A stretch of DNA of 64,000 nt, from NCBI RefSeq assembly GCF_019399895.1, contig NC_091883.1, forward strand, positions 3,576,377 through 3,640,376, in the 5' to 3' direction. Position numbers and translations under genes: made by a program. The stretch is from Cardiocondyla obscurior. Taxonomy: Eukaryota; Arthropoda; Insecta; Hymenoptera; Formicidae. Position 1 is the first letter of the stretch. Every line of letters starts with the position of its first letter. The notes under the pieces are model-generated. The model searched no databases. It worked only from the letters and a program-made list of their open reading frames with translations, and was not told the origin of the DNA. This document shows positions 1 through 14,880 of this stretch, in pieces.

Positions 1-3000
1 ACCGGATAAACTTAGGAAACGGTAATAGATAGGCCTACTAGTATTTCAGGTAAACAATTCATTTGTCATTTTTTAGAAGAAGAAAAGATCGCGGTTGATT
101 ACTATCTCATTTATCTTTCAAAAATGAAAAAAAGAACAACTCCTGAGCGATGATTCTAAAAGGAAAAACTTGTCACAACGATGCAACAATCCGTGAGACT
201 ATCTGTGCGCATCTTGCCATCTTAAAACTTATTTTTTCCAAGACCCCTTTTTCTTATTTATTTATTTTTTCCTTTTTCTAAAAAAATTATATTTCTATAT
301 ATTTAATGCGAGATCGTGTCGTTACGTGTTGCAATTTAGATATTTTATAATCCGGGCAGAAGTAGATTTTTCTTTCTTTTTAATAATTGTAGTTTAGTCA
401 GGAATTTAAAAATATTGTTGCTACGATCGGCGAGGTGATATCCGCCACTCTCTCGGAGAGTGGGAAAAAGATAAAAGGAGCGCGCGAGAATAATCCGTCA
501 ACGGGGCCCTCGTGAGCCAACGAAGAAAATAAAGGCGAACGCCACGAAGATGGTGGGTCCTTTACATGTTTCCCGCGCACACCGTCTTCATCTTAATCCT
601 CCGTGTGATTGCACGCCCGATACCAGCTGGAACGCTCACGTGGAAGAAAAGACGAGCGGCATGTATGCGAGGCTGACGGAGCGTAAACCCTTTACCAGCT
701 GCGGGGGGTTCCTCCGCCGATTCTTTACTCTCCTCCTCCCTCTGCTACCCCCTGACACCCCCGGCCCCGCGACCGTCGACTTTTTCGCGTTATTTCGACC
801 GTACGGCATCCTATCTTAATCGACTTCGATCATCGAAGCGCTTTCGACCAGCTGATACAGCCATTTAACACGTCGACCTCAAGCTCAAACGCATTCCCGA
901 GCCAAGACGCGTCGTATCCGATGGAACGTGGAGTCCGTCGATTTTAAGACGTTTCAATCTCACACATTCACTCGTACGAATTATCGATCGTCTATTAATC
1001 ACCGAACTTAATTAACGATTGTTTACGTTTTTCTAAATTTTATCTGAAGTATAAAAAAAAAAAAAAATTCTGCACGCGTTATCTCGAGCAGGTTCTTTCG
1101 TAGAAACGTACCGAGGGTAAGGGAGATTTTTTTTTTTTTTTTACCGAGAGCTATAGCGGACTAATAGAGTAATCAGACGGAGCAGATATCCCTCAAATCG
1201 TTCTTTGTGCGCGCGATGTAACGACGATCATTGTGGCGATCGACGCAAGTGAAAACTCGCCGGGATGATTCGAGAGGAGCGTACCTCAAAGGGAACGGTT
1301 GCGTCACGTAGGTTTCGAGGAGCGTTATTCGTCTACGGGCCGCAACAATGCCACCATTACATGCGTGACAGTCGCTCGCGCTCTAATAAAACTCACCGAA
1401 AACCTGTCCGTGCACCGCGGCGCTCCGGGCTCGGCGCGTCCGTCAAATCGGTATGCGCCGCGTATTTCTCGTCGGGCTACATAACGAATCGTCTCACAAT
1501 CGGTCACAGTTCTTTCCCCGCGATAAGGAACTGCGCTAACCGGCGGACGTGACAATGTGACTCCGCCGTTTGATCGACTCGCATCTAAATGACCGCGCGT
1601 CGCCGGTTCTCGCCGCGTGAACAGTCGCGAGGGCCGAAAAGCAACTTCGGGAAGAGGAGGAGAGATCATCGATACGTGGAGCGCGCATTTGAGATGTAGC
1701 CGTGGCCCTGTGCATCCCTCGAGCCCCCGCCCCCCCCTCGTCCCCTCATGTATACGGCATCCCATGGCTCCAACGTGAATGCGATCGGACACTCGAATTG
1801 ACACGAAGCCGGCAGTAGGCCGCGCTGCGCCGCGAGCGTTGCAATTATGGCAAGTCATTGGGGCCCATTGTGCCGGCTCCATCAGACCTTCTCGGAGAAA
1901 GAGAGAAGCCCCTGTCTTCCTCATTGTTCCACCTCGATAGCGACTGTGTAGTGGCCTCACTGTTGATAAAACAGATAAACGTGTCCCGGCAATTCACGGC
2001 TGATCTAAGCCTACTTGGCTCGAGAATATAAAGGAGGCCCCGGCTACGTAGATATCCCGTAGATCCGTTTCTTTACCGCGGAACCTCACCTCGATCTCCC
2101 CGATGGAGAATGAAACGCAATAAACTATCCGCGGTGAAATTACAGTACATTAAATCGACGCGCTCATTCGCGTCCGCGTCGTGTTGTGCGTTTAACGATA
2201 AACGCATGTCTCATATTTTTTTTTTTTTATTCTTTTTTTTTTCCTTCTTTTTATTTCTTTCGATCTTATCTAAAGTAACTGAAATAAGATAGGATGCGAA
2301 TAAAAATCGTTCCCGACACGACTTAAGATCGAGCGCATAATAAAGTTTGATACCGACGCGAGTCGGAAGTCTGCGTTAAACGCGTTAAAACAAAACGCCG
2401 AACGGCGCGATCGGTGTCCAGGGTTATTAAGCCATTTTCCGACGATTGAGACCGCCGCGGGAGGGAAGGGAGAGGGCGGGAAACGGTGCCGCGAGTGGGG
2501 AAAAAGTCCGGTCAAGTCGTATTAAATAAAGTCACAACTCGGACAGCGGGTGGTCGACGCGGCGCGGTGCAGCGGATTCCTTCGGCCTGGCCGTGGCGCG
2601 CACACATCACGAGGCTGTATTGTGTGTGGGACCGCGAGAAGAAGCGCTAGCGCGCCCGTGGGATTCTCCAGAGGCGGCATCTTTCATCTCCGCCAACCCC
2701 CTTTTGAACCGCGCCGGCCGCCCCCGCAGGACCTTCTCGCGCGTTATATGCCCTGCGACATCTCGCAGCCCGACTCGATCGTGGCGCGTATACGTGATCG
2801 CGCTACCGTGTTCACGATCACGAAGAAAGAAGGGAACGCGAGCGGAAAAACGACCCGGTCGTCGCCCGAAAAGACTTGTATAGGATTGAAGGTGTCAAAC
2901 GCACCGACACCTGATCGTCGAATCTCGTCGCGTCTCTCCCTTTGAAACTCGGTTAACAAGACCCTTGACGCATACGCGATATTTACTTTCTTCATCGCTC

Positions 3001-5063
3001 TCGCAACTTGTAACTTCTTTTTCTATTTCTTTTTTATACGTGCCATTAAAAGATTTTTATTTTATTAATTAATTTATTTTTTTTATATATGGTATCTGAT
3101 CGTTTGATGCAATATTATTAAAGAGCAAGGGTTAGAAAATTTTAATTAAATTATAATACGCGCAGTTAATAATGAAAAAGAAAGGTGAGAGGCTGCAACG
3201 AGAGGCAGTCGTCGTTGCCAGACTTTCCCCGCGATCTCGTAAAGAAGTTTGATGAATTGTAGATCGTACAGACGCCGAGACGCGTCACCGCGATTTCTAG
3301 CTATGTGTCGGCACAGCTCCGATTGCGTATTTATCGGAAACGAGATCAACACGGAGTGACCGATGGGTCTGTAATCTCGAAATCTTTTTTTGTTCCCTTT
3401 TTTTTTTTGTTTTTTTTTATCGTGACGGACCGTACAGGAACTCGCCTCGGTGATTCTTCTTGTGCGCGCATACTGTACGCTTCTGAAATCACTGTACGAT
3501 CCCGATGATTCGTTATTCGGGTTTGACCGATCGCACCAAGCCGGAGGCATTTCGGTGCCACACGTTTCGGGCACACGTTTTCAAATCAGAATCAACTTCG
3601 GATTTTATTTTTAAAAATAATGCGTCCTACTTTAAGTCATAGAAGCATTTTTATAAACGGGCTGTTATAAATAGCGACTAATTTTTTTTTTTTTATCGCA
3701 GCATTATTTTATATCGAGTTTAACGTTGTCGAAAAAATTGGAGAACGTCCGAGAGACGTGCGCGCCTTTCGATCCGCAGAATTATTTTTTTTAAGAATCT
3801 CTGTGCATTGTACTATTACATATTTTTCTTTCTTTTCTCTTCGGTGCGTGCTACGCGGCCACCTCCATTTATTTGTTGCGTCACCGTCGTGTCCGTTTCG
3901 TAAGAGGAGCCGAGTGCCAAAACATTGATCCCGACCAATTAATTTCGCATGTCGACGTTGATTAATGGGAAACGAAGGTACGGAAGATCGGGAAGGATCT
4001 CGATGTACCGGCTGGGTTTCGCTACCTGGCCGCACGAGACAATGACTTTTCCCCGCGGGTGGCAGAGCCCAGGTAGCCCTTAATTATTGTATCTCTAACT
4101 AAAATTTCGTAGAACCCGAACGATAAATCGATTTACGAAATCTTCGCCAATTGCAATCTTATTTACAATTATATCGTTCGTCATAAGAAAAAAAAAAAAA
4201 GAATTAGAAATAAATATACCGAGTAATAAAGATATTTTCGACTGTGGACGACGATTTATCAGATCGTTTTCGCTTCTCTAATTCGATTCAATAATTTGGG
4301 ACATGGTGACAAGCAAAACAGTGTTACGGTCGTTAACATGAGATTTCGGCCGGGACGTATGGATGCCGGAGCTTATGGCGGAGTGAATAAGTTCTTTTTA
4401 GACATCGGGGAGAGATGGGCGTATTGATAAACGCCTGGATATATACATAACAATGCCTCCAGGACGCAGCACTCGCACGCGTTTGCTTAGGTCCATTATA
4501 CAAATCAATTTGTTAATAGCGCTATCGATCCTTCGTCGATCGATAGATACCGGGCTCAGCTTGATAGAGACAATGAGCGCGGTGCGTTTCTACCGCGATT
4601 AAAGGGCTGGAATCCTTTTAGTACGCCGCGCACGGACGCGACGGCGCGATCCTCCGTCGATCGCCGATACCTATCGTCCGCTCCTTTGTTTCCTTTTGCT
4701 ATCCGAGACCAATGTACTCTACATACCGCGGTATCCGATTCGTAACGCGATGCGTTATCGCAATATTAATCCCGCCCGGTTGCGTTAATCGACAACCGAG
4801 TCCCGACAAGGAGCAGCGGCGTCTCCCCCGGCCTCATTGTCCCCGTTCCGAAAAACGGTGAAGCGCACGGCAAGCGCACGGTCCGCCGAGGACATTGTAC
4901 GCGTCAGAAAGAAGGTTCGCACGACGGTAACCTGATCGACTTATCAATAACCACGTAATTATAGTACCAAAGAGTTGGTGGGGCTCAAAACAAGCCATAA
5001 TAAGACGTAGGCGTCTTTCCCACAAGTAATCTTATATCCCTGTCGAAGGAGACCCGTGCCGCG

Positions 5064-5092
5064 TCTTTCAGCTTTCAGCTTTCAGCTTCCAG
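5064..5092. repeat. Short tandem repeat, CTTTCAG unit
   Basis: Three head-to-tail copies of a 7-base unit CTTTCAG followed by a degenerate fourth copy (CTTCCAG). It lies just before a CpG-rich patch. Repeated CAG-ending pyrimidine units resemble 3' splice sites, but no coding exon follows that I can support. Confidence 0.7.
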
Positions 5093-8000
5093 CCCGGCCG
5101 AGGTGGTTCCCTTGGCGATAGAAAAGGAGAACTCCCCGCGTCACGCACACGCGCGCGTTAACGTAGCCGCCTCGCACCTACACGCACGCATACGCGCCGA
5201 GTGCTCTCCTCTCTCTCTCGCTTCGTCTCTCCACGATCTTTCCTTTCTGATCATCCCGCTTCGGTCCCGTTTCTACAGTGCTTCTTCATCGCGCAGCAAA
5301 CCGTCGCCGTTTTATGTTAGACTCCATTGAAGTTCCTCCCGTTGTTGCGTCGATGTTGTTGTTTTCGTTCCGCCGCTTTTGTAGACAAATTAATTTATTA
5401 CGATCCAATTACCAAACCCTTTTGACTGCTCGCTTCCTGCTTGTAAGAAGCATAACTTTTTTTTTTTTTTAAGGGGACACTTGGGCTTGGAATTTTACGT
5501 AGAATTATTCAACGGCAGATAATTATGTGTATTAAAAGTACAAGATTTCAATGAACAGGATAGAAATAATTTTATTTTTTTTTTATACGCGTTACAAGAA
5601 TTAAATATTAATTATTTTTATATTACATTTAATTACATTTATTTATTAATTAATTTTTTTTATCAAACACTTATTTGCCGATGATAAAAAAAACTTCGTC
5701 ATTATCTTAATTGCATTAAAAAAATTACGAAACGCGAGGCCGGGATTTCTTTCTCTCCCTCTCCCGCATCCCGAGAGAGCCTTCAAATAAAAAGTGTAAT
5801 GTCCAAGTTGCACAGTTCGATGGCTCGTCCATATACAAGTTGAATGACAAGCTATGAGTCGTGGAGGCATGAGAAGGCCTATCTCGAGACCCGCGGCACA
5901 TCAAAGACGCTAATGCTCATTTCTCTCTTTCTCTTTTCTTTTTTATCTTGCTTTGTCTCGTGCACATACCATTCTTCTCTCTTCACCTTGTCCACCGAGC
6001 TCCGTTTAATGTCGCCCCTCTTTCCCTCCCCCGGTCGGATCTAGATTTCGCGTGCCCCCTCCTCTACCTCCACCCTTTATTGTTACGTACGTTTACAGAT
6101 TCGTATAAGTATGCAAAGTGTTGCTACAAAAGTACACAGGCATGCTTATAAATCACTTACATTTGCATGGGCACGATACATAAAGAAAAGAGGGGAAAAA
6201 AAAAAAGAAAAAGTATAAGATTAACATGACATTAAAAATATCCGCGTGAAAATTTTCAGCGTTATTTAATATCATACATCGAGTAAACTTTATTTATTCA
6301 TGGGGGGAACAAATTAAAAAATCAAAATCACGGAACGTTTAATATTTGCGAGGAGGGGGGGAGAGAAGAAAAGAAAAGAAAAAGAAAAATTGGTGTGCAA
6401 AGTCTTCTAAGATTTACGGAGATAGCGACAATGGGAAAGGTGACGTTAATAAATGCGAGATTTACATGGGAAAATGGCGCGTTAATAATGGGGCACAACG
6501 GTCTGCGGCTCGTCGGATCGCCCGGCCGTCGTCCCGTTCGCGACCGGGCGCATAAGATCGCATTAAATTCCAAGAGAATCGCCGGGCCAATAAATCTGTT
6601 TGCAATTAGCGTAGCTCTGCACGTGAGCGCGGACTCGCATCGGCCGTACGCCAGACGCCCGAGAATAAATGCCGTCATAAGGAACGAGACCCCAATGACC
6701 GCCCGTCGCGAAGACTGGCGGTCTGGCCGGCGAGAGGAACCGGTGTGCGCAGGAAAGCCCGTAGGTGTGCATTATCCACGATACCTACGGGAGGACTCGC
6801 TAATCGGCGTAAACGTTTCGATAATTGAGCGCGATCTAGCAAAGTGTCGGCCACGGAAAATTTTCCCGCTCGTTGGCGATCACGTTCGAAGAACGAAAAT
6901 AAAGATTTTTCGGGAGAGACGTCGCGGAATCCCTTTGAATGATTTGCACCCAGCGACTCTTAACGAATCGACTTAAAAAAAAAATTGCGATTTAATTTAC
7001 AAGAGTGCGTCTTCCGCAGACGGATAGATATATTTTATTCGGCTTCTTCGCGCGAAACGGCTGTTCCGCAGAGACGGTCCATCGCGAGGAGCGTTTTAAT
7101 CCAACGAGGCAGATCCGCTTGTCGATGCCACGCGGCCTGAACCGTACGATTTAACCTCGCGGCTCGGTGTCAGCGGTTCACATTAATTCAGTCGAATTAA
7201 TCGTCAGTGTCGTCGCGAGGCGCAACCCTGCTCCGCAGCACGGATTTATTGAATCAACCAGTCGAATGGTTCATCAGTTATGTCATCGAGCTCCGCCACT
7301 TGCGTCGCGTTAACATCGTTTTCGGCTAGTTAGAAATCGGTATTACGCTATCGCTATAAATCTATAACGCCCACTTTCGAGAGATAAAAAGAAAAATATA
7401 AATTAATTATAGCATTCCCTAAATATCGTTTTATTTTGTATAGAAATTAAATCCATTAGTTCCGTCAACAATTAAAAAAAAAAAAAAAGAAAAAAAAACG
7501 AGATAGATATAGCTCGCGTGTAAAGAACGAAAATTTATTTCCCGAAGTGAATGTTTCTTGGAGGTTTTCACGGGTCAAAGACCGCATTCGTTATCGAGAT
7601 ACGTAGCAGAAGTATATTACGGCGAGGATTTTCTCGAGGGCGATTTCGCGAAGTCTTGGTGTGCATAGTGTAAACACACTGCGACGGATATCGGTAAACC
7701 GCAACGTAATAGACCGTAATACATTGTGTTTTGCATAAGCGATCAGAGGAGCAAATGCACGCTAGGTTTTACAAGGAGGGACGCGAGGGGGACGGCCAAA
7801 CGCTCGGGAGAAGGCCTCGGGAATATCGTGCAAAAGAAGAGACTCCGGTCGCAGCTGCCGAATCCCACGATCCCATCGCCAATTCATCAATGATTCACCA
7901 GGCTAAAAGCACTCGGCGTAGCGATCGTCACGAAACCATAACTTCGCCAGACCATGTCAGTGGTTGGTTTTTTTCTTAGATAACACCGTGAAAGGTAAAG

Positions 8001-8665
8001 GAACTCGTCACGACAACCCCGACCTTCGCAGTGACTTCGAAGTTTGAATAATCGCCGAAATTCGATCGTAGGTACCTCGCGTGCCCCGGGGAAATTGAGG
8101 AACGAGGGCGGGCCTTCGAAGTCGCCGCGATTAATTATCGATTTCGTCGTTCGCGTATCTTTTCTCGTTTATTAATTTTTTTTAATTACTCGTTTTTCAT
8201 TAGACGTTTTGCGAAAACAAGATCAGTGCGTGCGATCGATTCCGTCGTCGCGCAAATTCAAATCTGAGAACGAGGAGGCGCACCTCGACGGTGCTCGGAC
8301 TGTTCCGAGTCTTGTGATCGACGAGCCTTAAACTAAATAGATTAACCGGTCGGTGTATCGTACCGCGCGGCGGATCTCTCCTCTTCTCTCGAGAGGCCGA
8401 AAATCAACGACGAGAACGTAGTACGTTGCTACGTGGTGGACGCGCCGCGCGTAAGGGAAAGGGAAATGCTAAGCCGAGAGACCTATTTGGTTAAGAAGCT
8501 AATCTCTCACGGGTTCTCCTCTTCCACCCTCCCTCCCCCGTTTGCCTTCGCCGTCTGCCCGAGCCACGGAATGCGCGTACACGCGTCGTGACGCGGGACA
8601 TCGGTGAGATTCTCATCGGTGACAGCTCAAGCTGGACCGGATTCTCTTTCTCTCGCGCGTAGGAG

Positions 8666-8700
8666 GCTCTCTCTCTTTCTCTCTCTTTCTCTCTCTCCTC
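8666..8700. repeat. CT/GA microsatellite
   Basis: Imperfect (CT)n with TTT interruptions, in a CpG-rich patch. It is low-complexity, and the open frames crossing it are artefacts of the repeat. Confidence 0.8.
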
Positions 8701-11700
8701 CTTCGGCCCTTTTCGCCGAGTGATTCCTTTACTCGGCCATAGGAAGGCAGATCGGTGCTCATCCTACCGCGATGATCCCCATTCGGTACATCCGGACCTC
8801 GATTATCACGAGTTCGCCCGACAGTCGTCCGCATAGCTGCGGTTACCAATCTCGCATCCGTGGAATCCCCTTCACCTACGAGATCAGACCTGATCGCATT
8901 ATAAACTGAGAAAGAATTAGGATTTGAGGGAAGACCTGTGTGATACGGGCGCGATCCAACACGCCCGGGCCTTTTAAATAATTTTTTAAATGCGTATTAA
9001 CGCACACGGTAATCCGACATGCCGACGCACACTTCGTGGCAGCGAAGGCCTTTACGCCACGTTTCGTGTATTTTAAATAGCCGCCGTCGACGTGGTGAAA
9101 CACGCGGGGAGACATTTTCTATTCCCAAATTCGATTACATCTCCCAATTACATCTGCCGGCTCAAGTTTTCGTTCCCGTATCGGCGGATCGGCCGAGATT
9201 TCCGTTCGCTGCCGGCCCGCAAAAGCCTATCTCGGCAATCTTAATGCCGAAATTTCCCCGCGTGCATTTTTCGAGCGGAGCGTAATGTAAACACGGGTGC
9301 GTTTTCGCGTTCGCGCGACGGCCCGCAGCCGGGGGCTCGTTTTCCCTGCACTTTTCACCTCTCCACGATTTATTGTACGCGGTAGACAGGATGTTGGGGA
9401 TATATACCACTCGATGTATCAATGCCGTGAAACGATGAATGCGACAATCCAAATATTTGCGAGTAAGATTAGCCGTCCGCCGAGTTAGCCGAGCCTTCCG
9501 TCGCTTCCTGTGCCGTTGTTTCCTTTCCTTCCTTTTCTTTTGCCCACCTCGACGACGTTCTTGATTCCCTCGGCATTTTATCCCGTCGCGTCATAAAATT
9601 ATTTATCGACATTAATACGTAAAGTAAAACTAACGACGAGCTTAAATTATATTTCCATTAAAAAAAAAAAAAAAAAGAAATTTATTACATTTTTAGAAGA
9701 TAAAAAAGAACAGTGGCAACTTCTCCTAATCGTTATTTGTAAAAAAAATATATATATCTGATCAGAAAAAAAACATCGTAATCTAACGCGCGATTTTTAA
9801 CCGCGACATTTATTGTATAACCCGACGTGTAAAGAGGCGCGAGATACCAGATCTGACCATCGAACTCTTTTCCGATTAGGGAGATGATGGCTACGTTAAT
9901 CGGGAAGGGCGATCTTATTGCGCGTGAAAGCCGATCCACGTCGTTCGGGGCCAGGTGCTTTCTCGACGGTACGGTGCACCTTCAAAGGGGATCTCTCGAA
10001 TGATCCTCGGCTGATCCTCGGCGATCAACGGGTAAAATGTTTTGCACGAGAGGACAGTTTAAAAGCGTGGAAAATGCGATCCCGCGTTTCTCGGTAGTTG
10101 AAAAGGATTGCCATCAGGATCCGCAGTGTTTGCCGTACGATTTTGTGCCTGCGGTCATCGCTTCAAAGGGCAGAGATTTGGATTTTTCGACGTGCCCCGT
10201 CGTCTTACGTTCGCGCTCCATTCAGAGGCACTATGTAAATTAAAAAGCAGACGAGCGGGGAAACAGAGCAGAAGAAACATCAGTTGCCAACGCGTTGACA
10301 GTATAATTTATATGTCTAATCCACGTTTTATAAATCGCCGTTTATACTTGCATAGAAATATAGTTTTAAAAAATTAAAAAAAAAAAAACATTAGGAAGAG
10401 AGAAAAAATCAAATATAATCTACAGCAGAAGGGAGGACATTCGTAAGCCATAAAAAGAGTATCAGCAAAATTTTCGAATAATGTATAAGCTGCGCTCGCC
10501 GGTTCCTCGGCACGTGGGACAATAGGAAAGATGCGACGATCGAATTTCAATTCGGCCGCTTCTATTTCTACCCCTCGCGCTGCCGCATTCACAAAGGGTT
10601 AAGTGTTTTCCGCGTTCTTCCTCCCTCTTGCTTCGAGCGGAGAAGGGCCGCCTTCCGTTTCCGGATTGGCGCGAGAGCCGTGAGGACACTGAAGTAGGTA
10701 TACATTGTCGTAGTAACCACTTGGGCACGTGGTGTTCGATGAAGAACCTCCGCAGATTTGTTACTCCTCGCGCAGGGGAGTAGACATAAATCCCGTGTAC
10801 CTCTAAGATCTACTTTACTTTGACAAAAGGTAACACAGGTACTTCATATCGTCAAATCAAGTAACGTCCCTCAGCCTTAAGTACGATAAAATGCACGCGA
10901 GAGGTCGATATCTTTTTTTTTTTTTTTTTTTTAACGAACGAAATAAATTAACATCTTTAGGGATCGTTGATTTAACAAAAATGTTTAGGGTGCGGATTTA
11001 CATTACAAAATAAACGGAGGACTTAGAATTTTGAAAACTTAACGATGTCCAAGACGTATTAATGCTTGAAACAATATTTGTTACGCGACACGTGCGCGGA
11101 GGGAAGAAAAAAATAGCGTCGTTTTCTATTTTCCTTGCCCACGTGTCACAGAAATCGGAGTTACTCGACGGAAGATACCTGAAAAAATAATGGCGCTCTA
11201 ATTATGTAAATCCCTCGGTTAAGTTCCGTCATGTGCGTTCCGACAATGCAGCCGAATCGACGAGCTGCGGTGGCCTTATCAAAATACTCAAGAGGGAAAC
11301 GTGCCGAGAGCACGTACCGCACGCTGCTCCCGATCCGTTTGCAGCCTCCGTCTCGTTTCAGCAGCTTGTTTAAAAAACCACGCCGCACGTGAGTCCGATT
11401 TGTACGTGAAAAAGTCGCTACTCGAGCTAACGTTGATTTTACAATTTTCCTATAATATAAACATATATATTTATTTGAAATTATTAAAGATATATAAAAA
11501 AAAAATTTTTCCGATTTCGTAAGACTTCGTGAAAGCACTCGACGATGCTCTCGGGGAAATCTTGATAAACCACAGGACGTAAAAAAAAAAAAAAAAGAAA
11601 AGGATTTCGGTCCGGATAGTAGAGATAGTCGGTTGTCGTCTCGTAACGAGAGAAAAAATAAAATATATATATATACAGAATAAAGAGATAAAAAATAAGA

Positions 11701-14700
11701 GAGGAGAAAATGAGCTTTAATTTTGCCGCGAGCAATTTTGCCATGATAATCTACCCAGAGCGGTTGGCAAACTCCCGGTGAGCAAGCCGACACCTGGCCG
11801 ATCGACAGACACGACCAAGCTATAGGTATGCACGGTGCACGGTGCACGAATCGTCACGTAATGAACGTTGCACCGCCATAAATTTGACTCTTTCGACGCC
11901 GCAAAATTGACTGTAGATTCCTTCGCGGTTTTCTTTTTCGTTGCGGACGTAATTCCGTTCGCCTTATGTCACCCCGCGTTTGCTACATCGTAAGCGTGGG
12001 CGTGCACGTCGCGCACGCTTTTCAGATGAGTTTAACAGCGTGGTCGTATCACGTGCCACTTAAACGAAAATGAAATAAAAAGTATGCAGTTCTACATTTT
12101 AATGCCCGACGATCGGACGGACTGGTGGTTATTTAACACGACTTTTTTTTTTTTTTTTTTTTCCTTCTCTTTCCCCCACGCGGAGTAGTTAAGCGCCGTA
12201 AGAAATACGCGAATAAGCGCGCGCAAAATTAAGAAAGTAATCTATGACGTATGAAGGAGATTCAGTAGATTAATCCGAACTTCAATGCCGCTCTGTTACG
12301 CTCTAGAAAATAAATTGATCCGCGCGTGCATTCGCGACATAGGGCTCCCGAGTTTAATACGCGGGGCATATTTATCGTCGGTTCGTTAAAAACCGTCGAG
12401 GATATATTGTGATACCGCGGCGCAGAAATTAATATCCGTTATTTATCGGCTTCGGTGGCGAACGGTGTCCGTAAATCGCGCGATCGTTAATCGTAGGTAT
12501 ACGCCTCGCGCGATCCGGCATAATTGCATCCACGGCCGGAAGTGCACCCGTGCGACTTAATTACAAACGCGTAGAAAGTTCGCGCGAGGGGAGGGGAAAA
12601 CGACCGGATGCTGGGACCCCCTCGGAAAAATCCCGAGGCGCGGCGGGGCTGGCAGCGGCCGTTAACGGATCGAGCGCGCGATTCGCCCAGTCATGCGTTC
12701 TAATTAAGATCTCGCGGATCGGGCGCACGCGATCGGCCCGATATTACACGATACCATTCATCCGTGCTAATCGCGCTACGTGGCCTTTTTCAAACGGCAG
12801 CCTCCGCCCGGATACGACCGCGCCGGATAATCCAAGAACGACGCACCGACGCCCGGCGGACAATGAGACTAACGCAGTTATTGCTCGCCGTGAAATAAAA
12901 CGTCGCGATTAATAATCCGATCGCTTAGAAGATAACGGCCGGGGTCTATCAACAAGTCGCCGGCGTTTCCCCGACCGCTTTCCACGCGGTTCGTACTTAA
13001 TTGCGATTGTACTTATTTTTCACGTTCGTTTTGTTCCCGCTATTGTGGTACCTGTTAAGATAAGAAACGGACGAAGAATGTAATGCATAAACCGCGTTTA
13101 AAAGGTCGAATGTATCAGCGTCTGAAATAATATAGCGCGACTCGTTATTATCGTTTAGAAATTGAAACGATCGTTTTCTCACCTCTCTCCTCCTCGTTTC
13201 TTTCACGCTGATTACGTGATAAATAGATAGCGATCGATGGCCATTATTGAACCAACGATCCGGTGATAGCGCTTTCCGCTTATCGCGAATAACGCGGCGC
13301 GATGTTGACGGGAAAAGGAGCCGGCCGAGTGAGCCGGTGAGTCGGAGATAGCTTATAGGAAAATCAAAACGGGCAAATCGAAGGCCGAGTGTTCCCGCGA
13401 GAGCCAATTACGATCCAACTTGGCGTGTAAAGGGCAATCCTATTTGCATAACGCGTCGCGCGGTTACCGCCACGAGACTGCGATATCTCTATTACAAGTA
13501 TAGCCCTTTTCTACCTCTTTTCCGCCTTTACCCTCTCGTTCTGCCAGGTGCCGTAAATCAGGCCAGGCCCTGCTGGGCCTTGTGCGCCCGCGGGATATTT
13601 ATCAAGACCGACGAAAGAGAGAGAGATGCGCGATATAAAAGGGATTTCAAAGGAAGAGGAGCAACATGTTAAAGTGTTGCGTTATAAATACGGTGGAATT
13701 TTGCATTTCATTTATTATGCCTCTTCATCCCTTCGATAATAACGTTTCATTTTTTTTTTTTTTCTATATTATTTTATTTTATTTTTTTCTTTATTGATAC
13801 AGTTGGGGGATTATTGGACGTTCTATTTTCTGCACGCGATTATCTGTATAATAAGGTTCCGTAATATTCACCCGTGCGAAAAACGTGCAAGTCGGAACAG
13901 ATCTTCAACTCGGTCTTCCGACCGGCAGTGATTTTTCTGTAAGACACGAAAGCAAGCACGACGTCAGACTCTCCGTTAGAGGTATGTGACGATCAGCGTG
14001 GGCTGCGGGGCCACTTGATCGCTTATTGACCACTGTTGACTCGTGTTGACACCGCAGACCTTAGTTAGGTAGATAAATATACCGTCGAGGCGCGGGTCAA
14101 GTGGATATCTGCGCTTCGTTCGCCCACGTCAGGTTCATCCGATTCGCAATCGCGAAAGACGTCTTCAGTTCTGCGGAAATCGCGGCAAATCGAACGGCAG
14201 CTACATCTAACGTCTACTTCTCTCACATTTTTTTTGCGGTACTTTTGTAGCAAATACTGCCAACGATTACGCGATACGATTTTATCTCAATTTAATATTA
14301 ATTTTTACAAGAATATGTGACATTTTGCACTTTCTACATACGATAGAAATTTAAATAGAAATTAGAATTTTGTCAAACTGTACGTGTACTCACTTACAAA
14401 GTATTTCCCTCAGTTTTTATAATTAACATAAATTTATAACGCCACTTTTATTTATTATGCTTCCCTCTGACTTAATTTCGCTTAAATTTTCGCCCGCAAA
14501 CGTGCATTAAAAATACCACAATCGCGGAACAAACCTTCATTTTTTTTTTTTAATATTCTAATAAATCTAACAAGTAAAATAAATATTTAATCCCGCTTAT
14601 TTTTATTGCGTGAAAAAATTACACACATGAGACATGTGTCATTGACGATTGGTATCTTGAGACTTGAACACGTCGCACCGTCCAGCAAGAGAGCATCAAT

Positions 14701-14841
14701 CTATTTGGATGCTTAGCGAAGAAGAGGCAACAATTATGATATTTGTCCCTATTAGGCGAATTGGGGTGGTGACTTGCGTGACCCCAACTGATCGCGGCGG
14801 TCCGCTAACTCGCGCAATAGGCCCGGGGTCAAATAAGAGCG

Positions 14842-14880
14842 CCTCTCTCTCTCCCTCTGTCTCTCTCTCTCTCTTTCTCC
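14842..14880. repeat. CT microsatellite
   Basis: Imperfect (CT)n with single interruptions, followed by a C/T-rich stretch and a pure T run. It explains the Leu/Ser-rich open frame that crosses it. Confidence 0.8.

Larger units (their letters stand above)
1..10000. other. Non-coding, CpG-rich DNA with no recognised gene
   Basis: I see no supported gene in this stretch. It alternates between AT-rich parts and CpG-rich patches (about 1,200-1,900, 2,400-2,900 and 8,400-8,800), with many pure T or A runs of 10-18 bases (for example near 1,053, 1,127 and 9,660). The longest open frames are 1,960-1,325 on the minus strand and 6,395-6,976 on the plus strand. Both have Arg/Pro/Ala-rich products typical of translated CpG-rich non-coding DNA and resemble no family I know. 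The stretch could be intergenic or the inside of a very long intron. Confidence 0.5.

Noticed and set aside
1325..1960. 211-codon open frame on the minus strand
   Set aside because: CpG-rich DNA with few stop codons; the product is Arg/Pro/Gly-rich, overlaps open frames on the other strand and resembles no family.
6395..6976. 193-codon open frame on the plus strand
   Set aside because: No recognisable domain, no clear splice or promoter context, and it is overlapped by other frames. Likely chance in CpG-rich sequence.
11161..11847. 228-codon open frame on the minus strand
   Set aside because: The product is mostly translated homopolymer and TA repeat, not a plausible protein.
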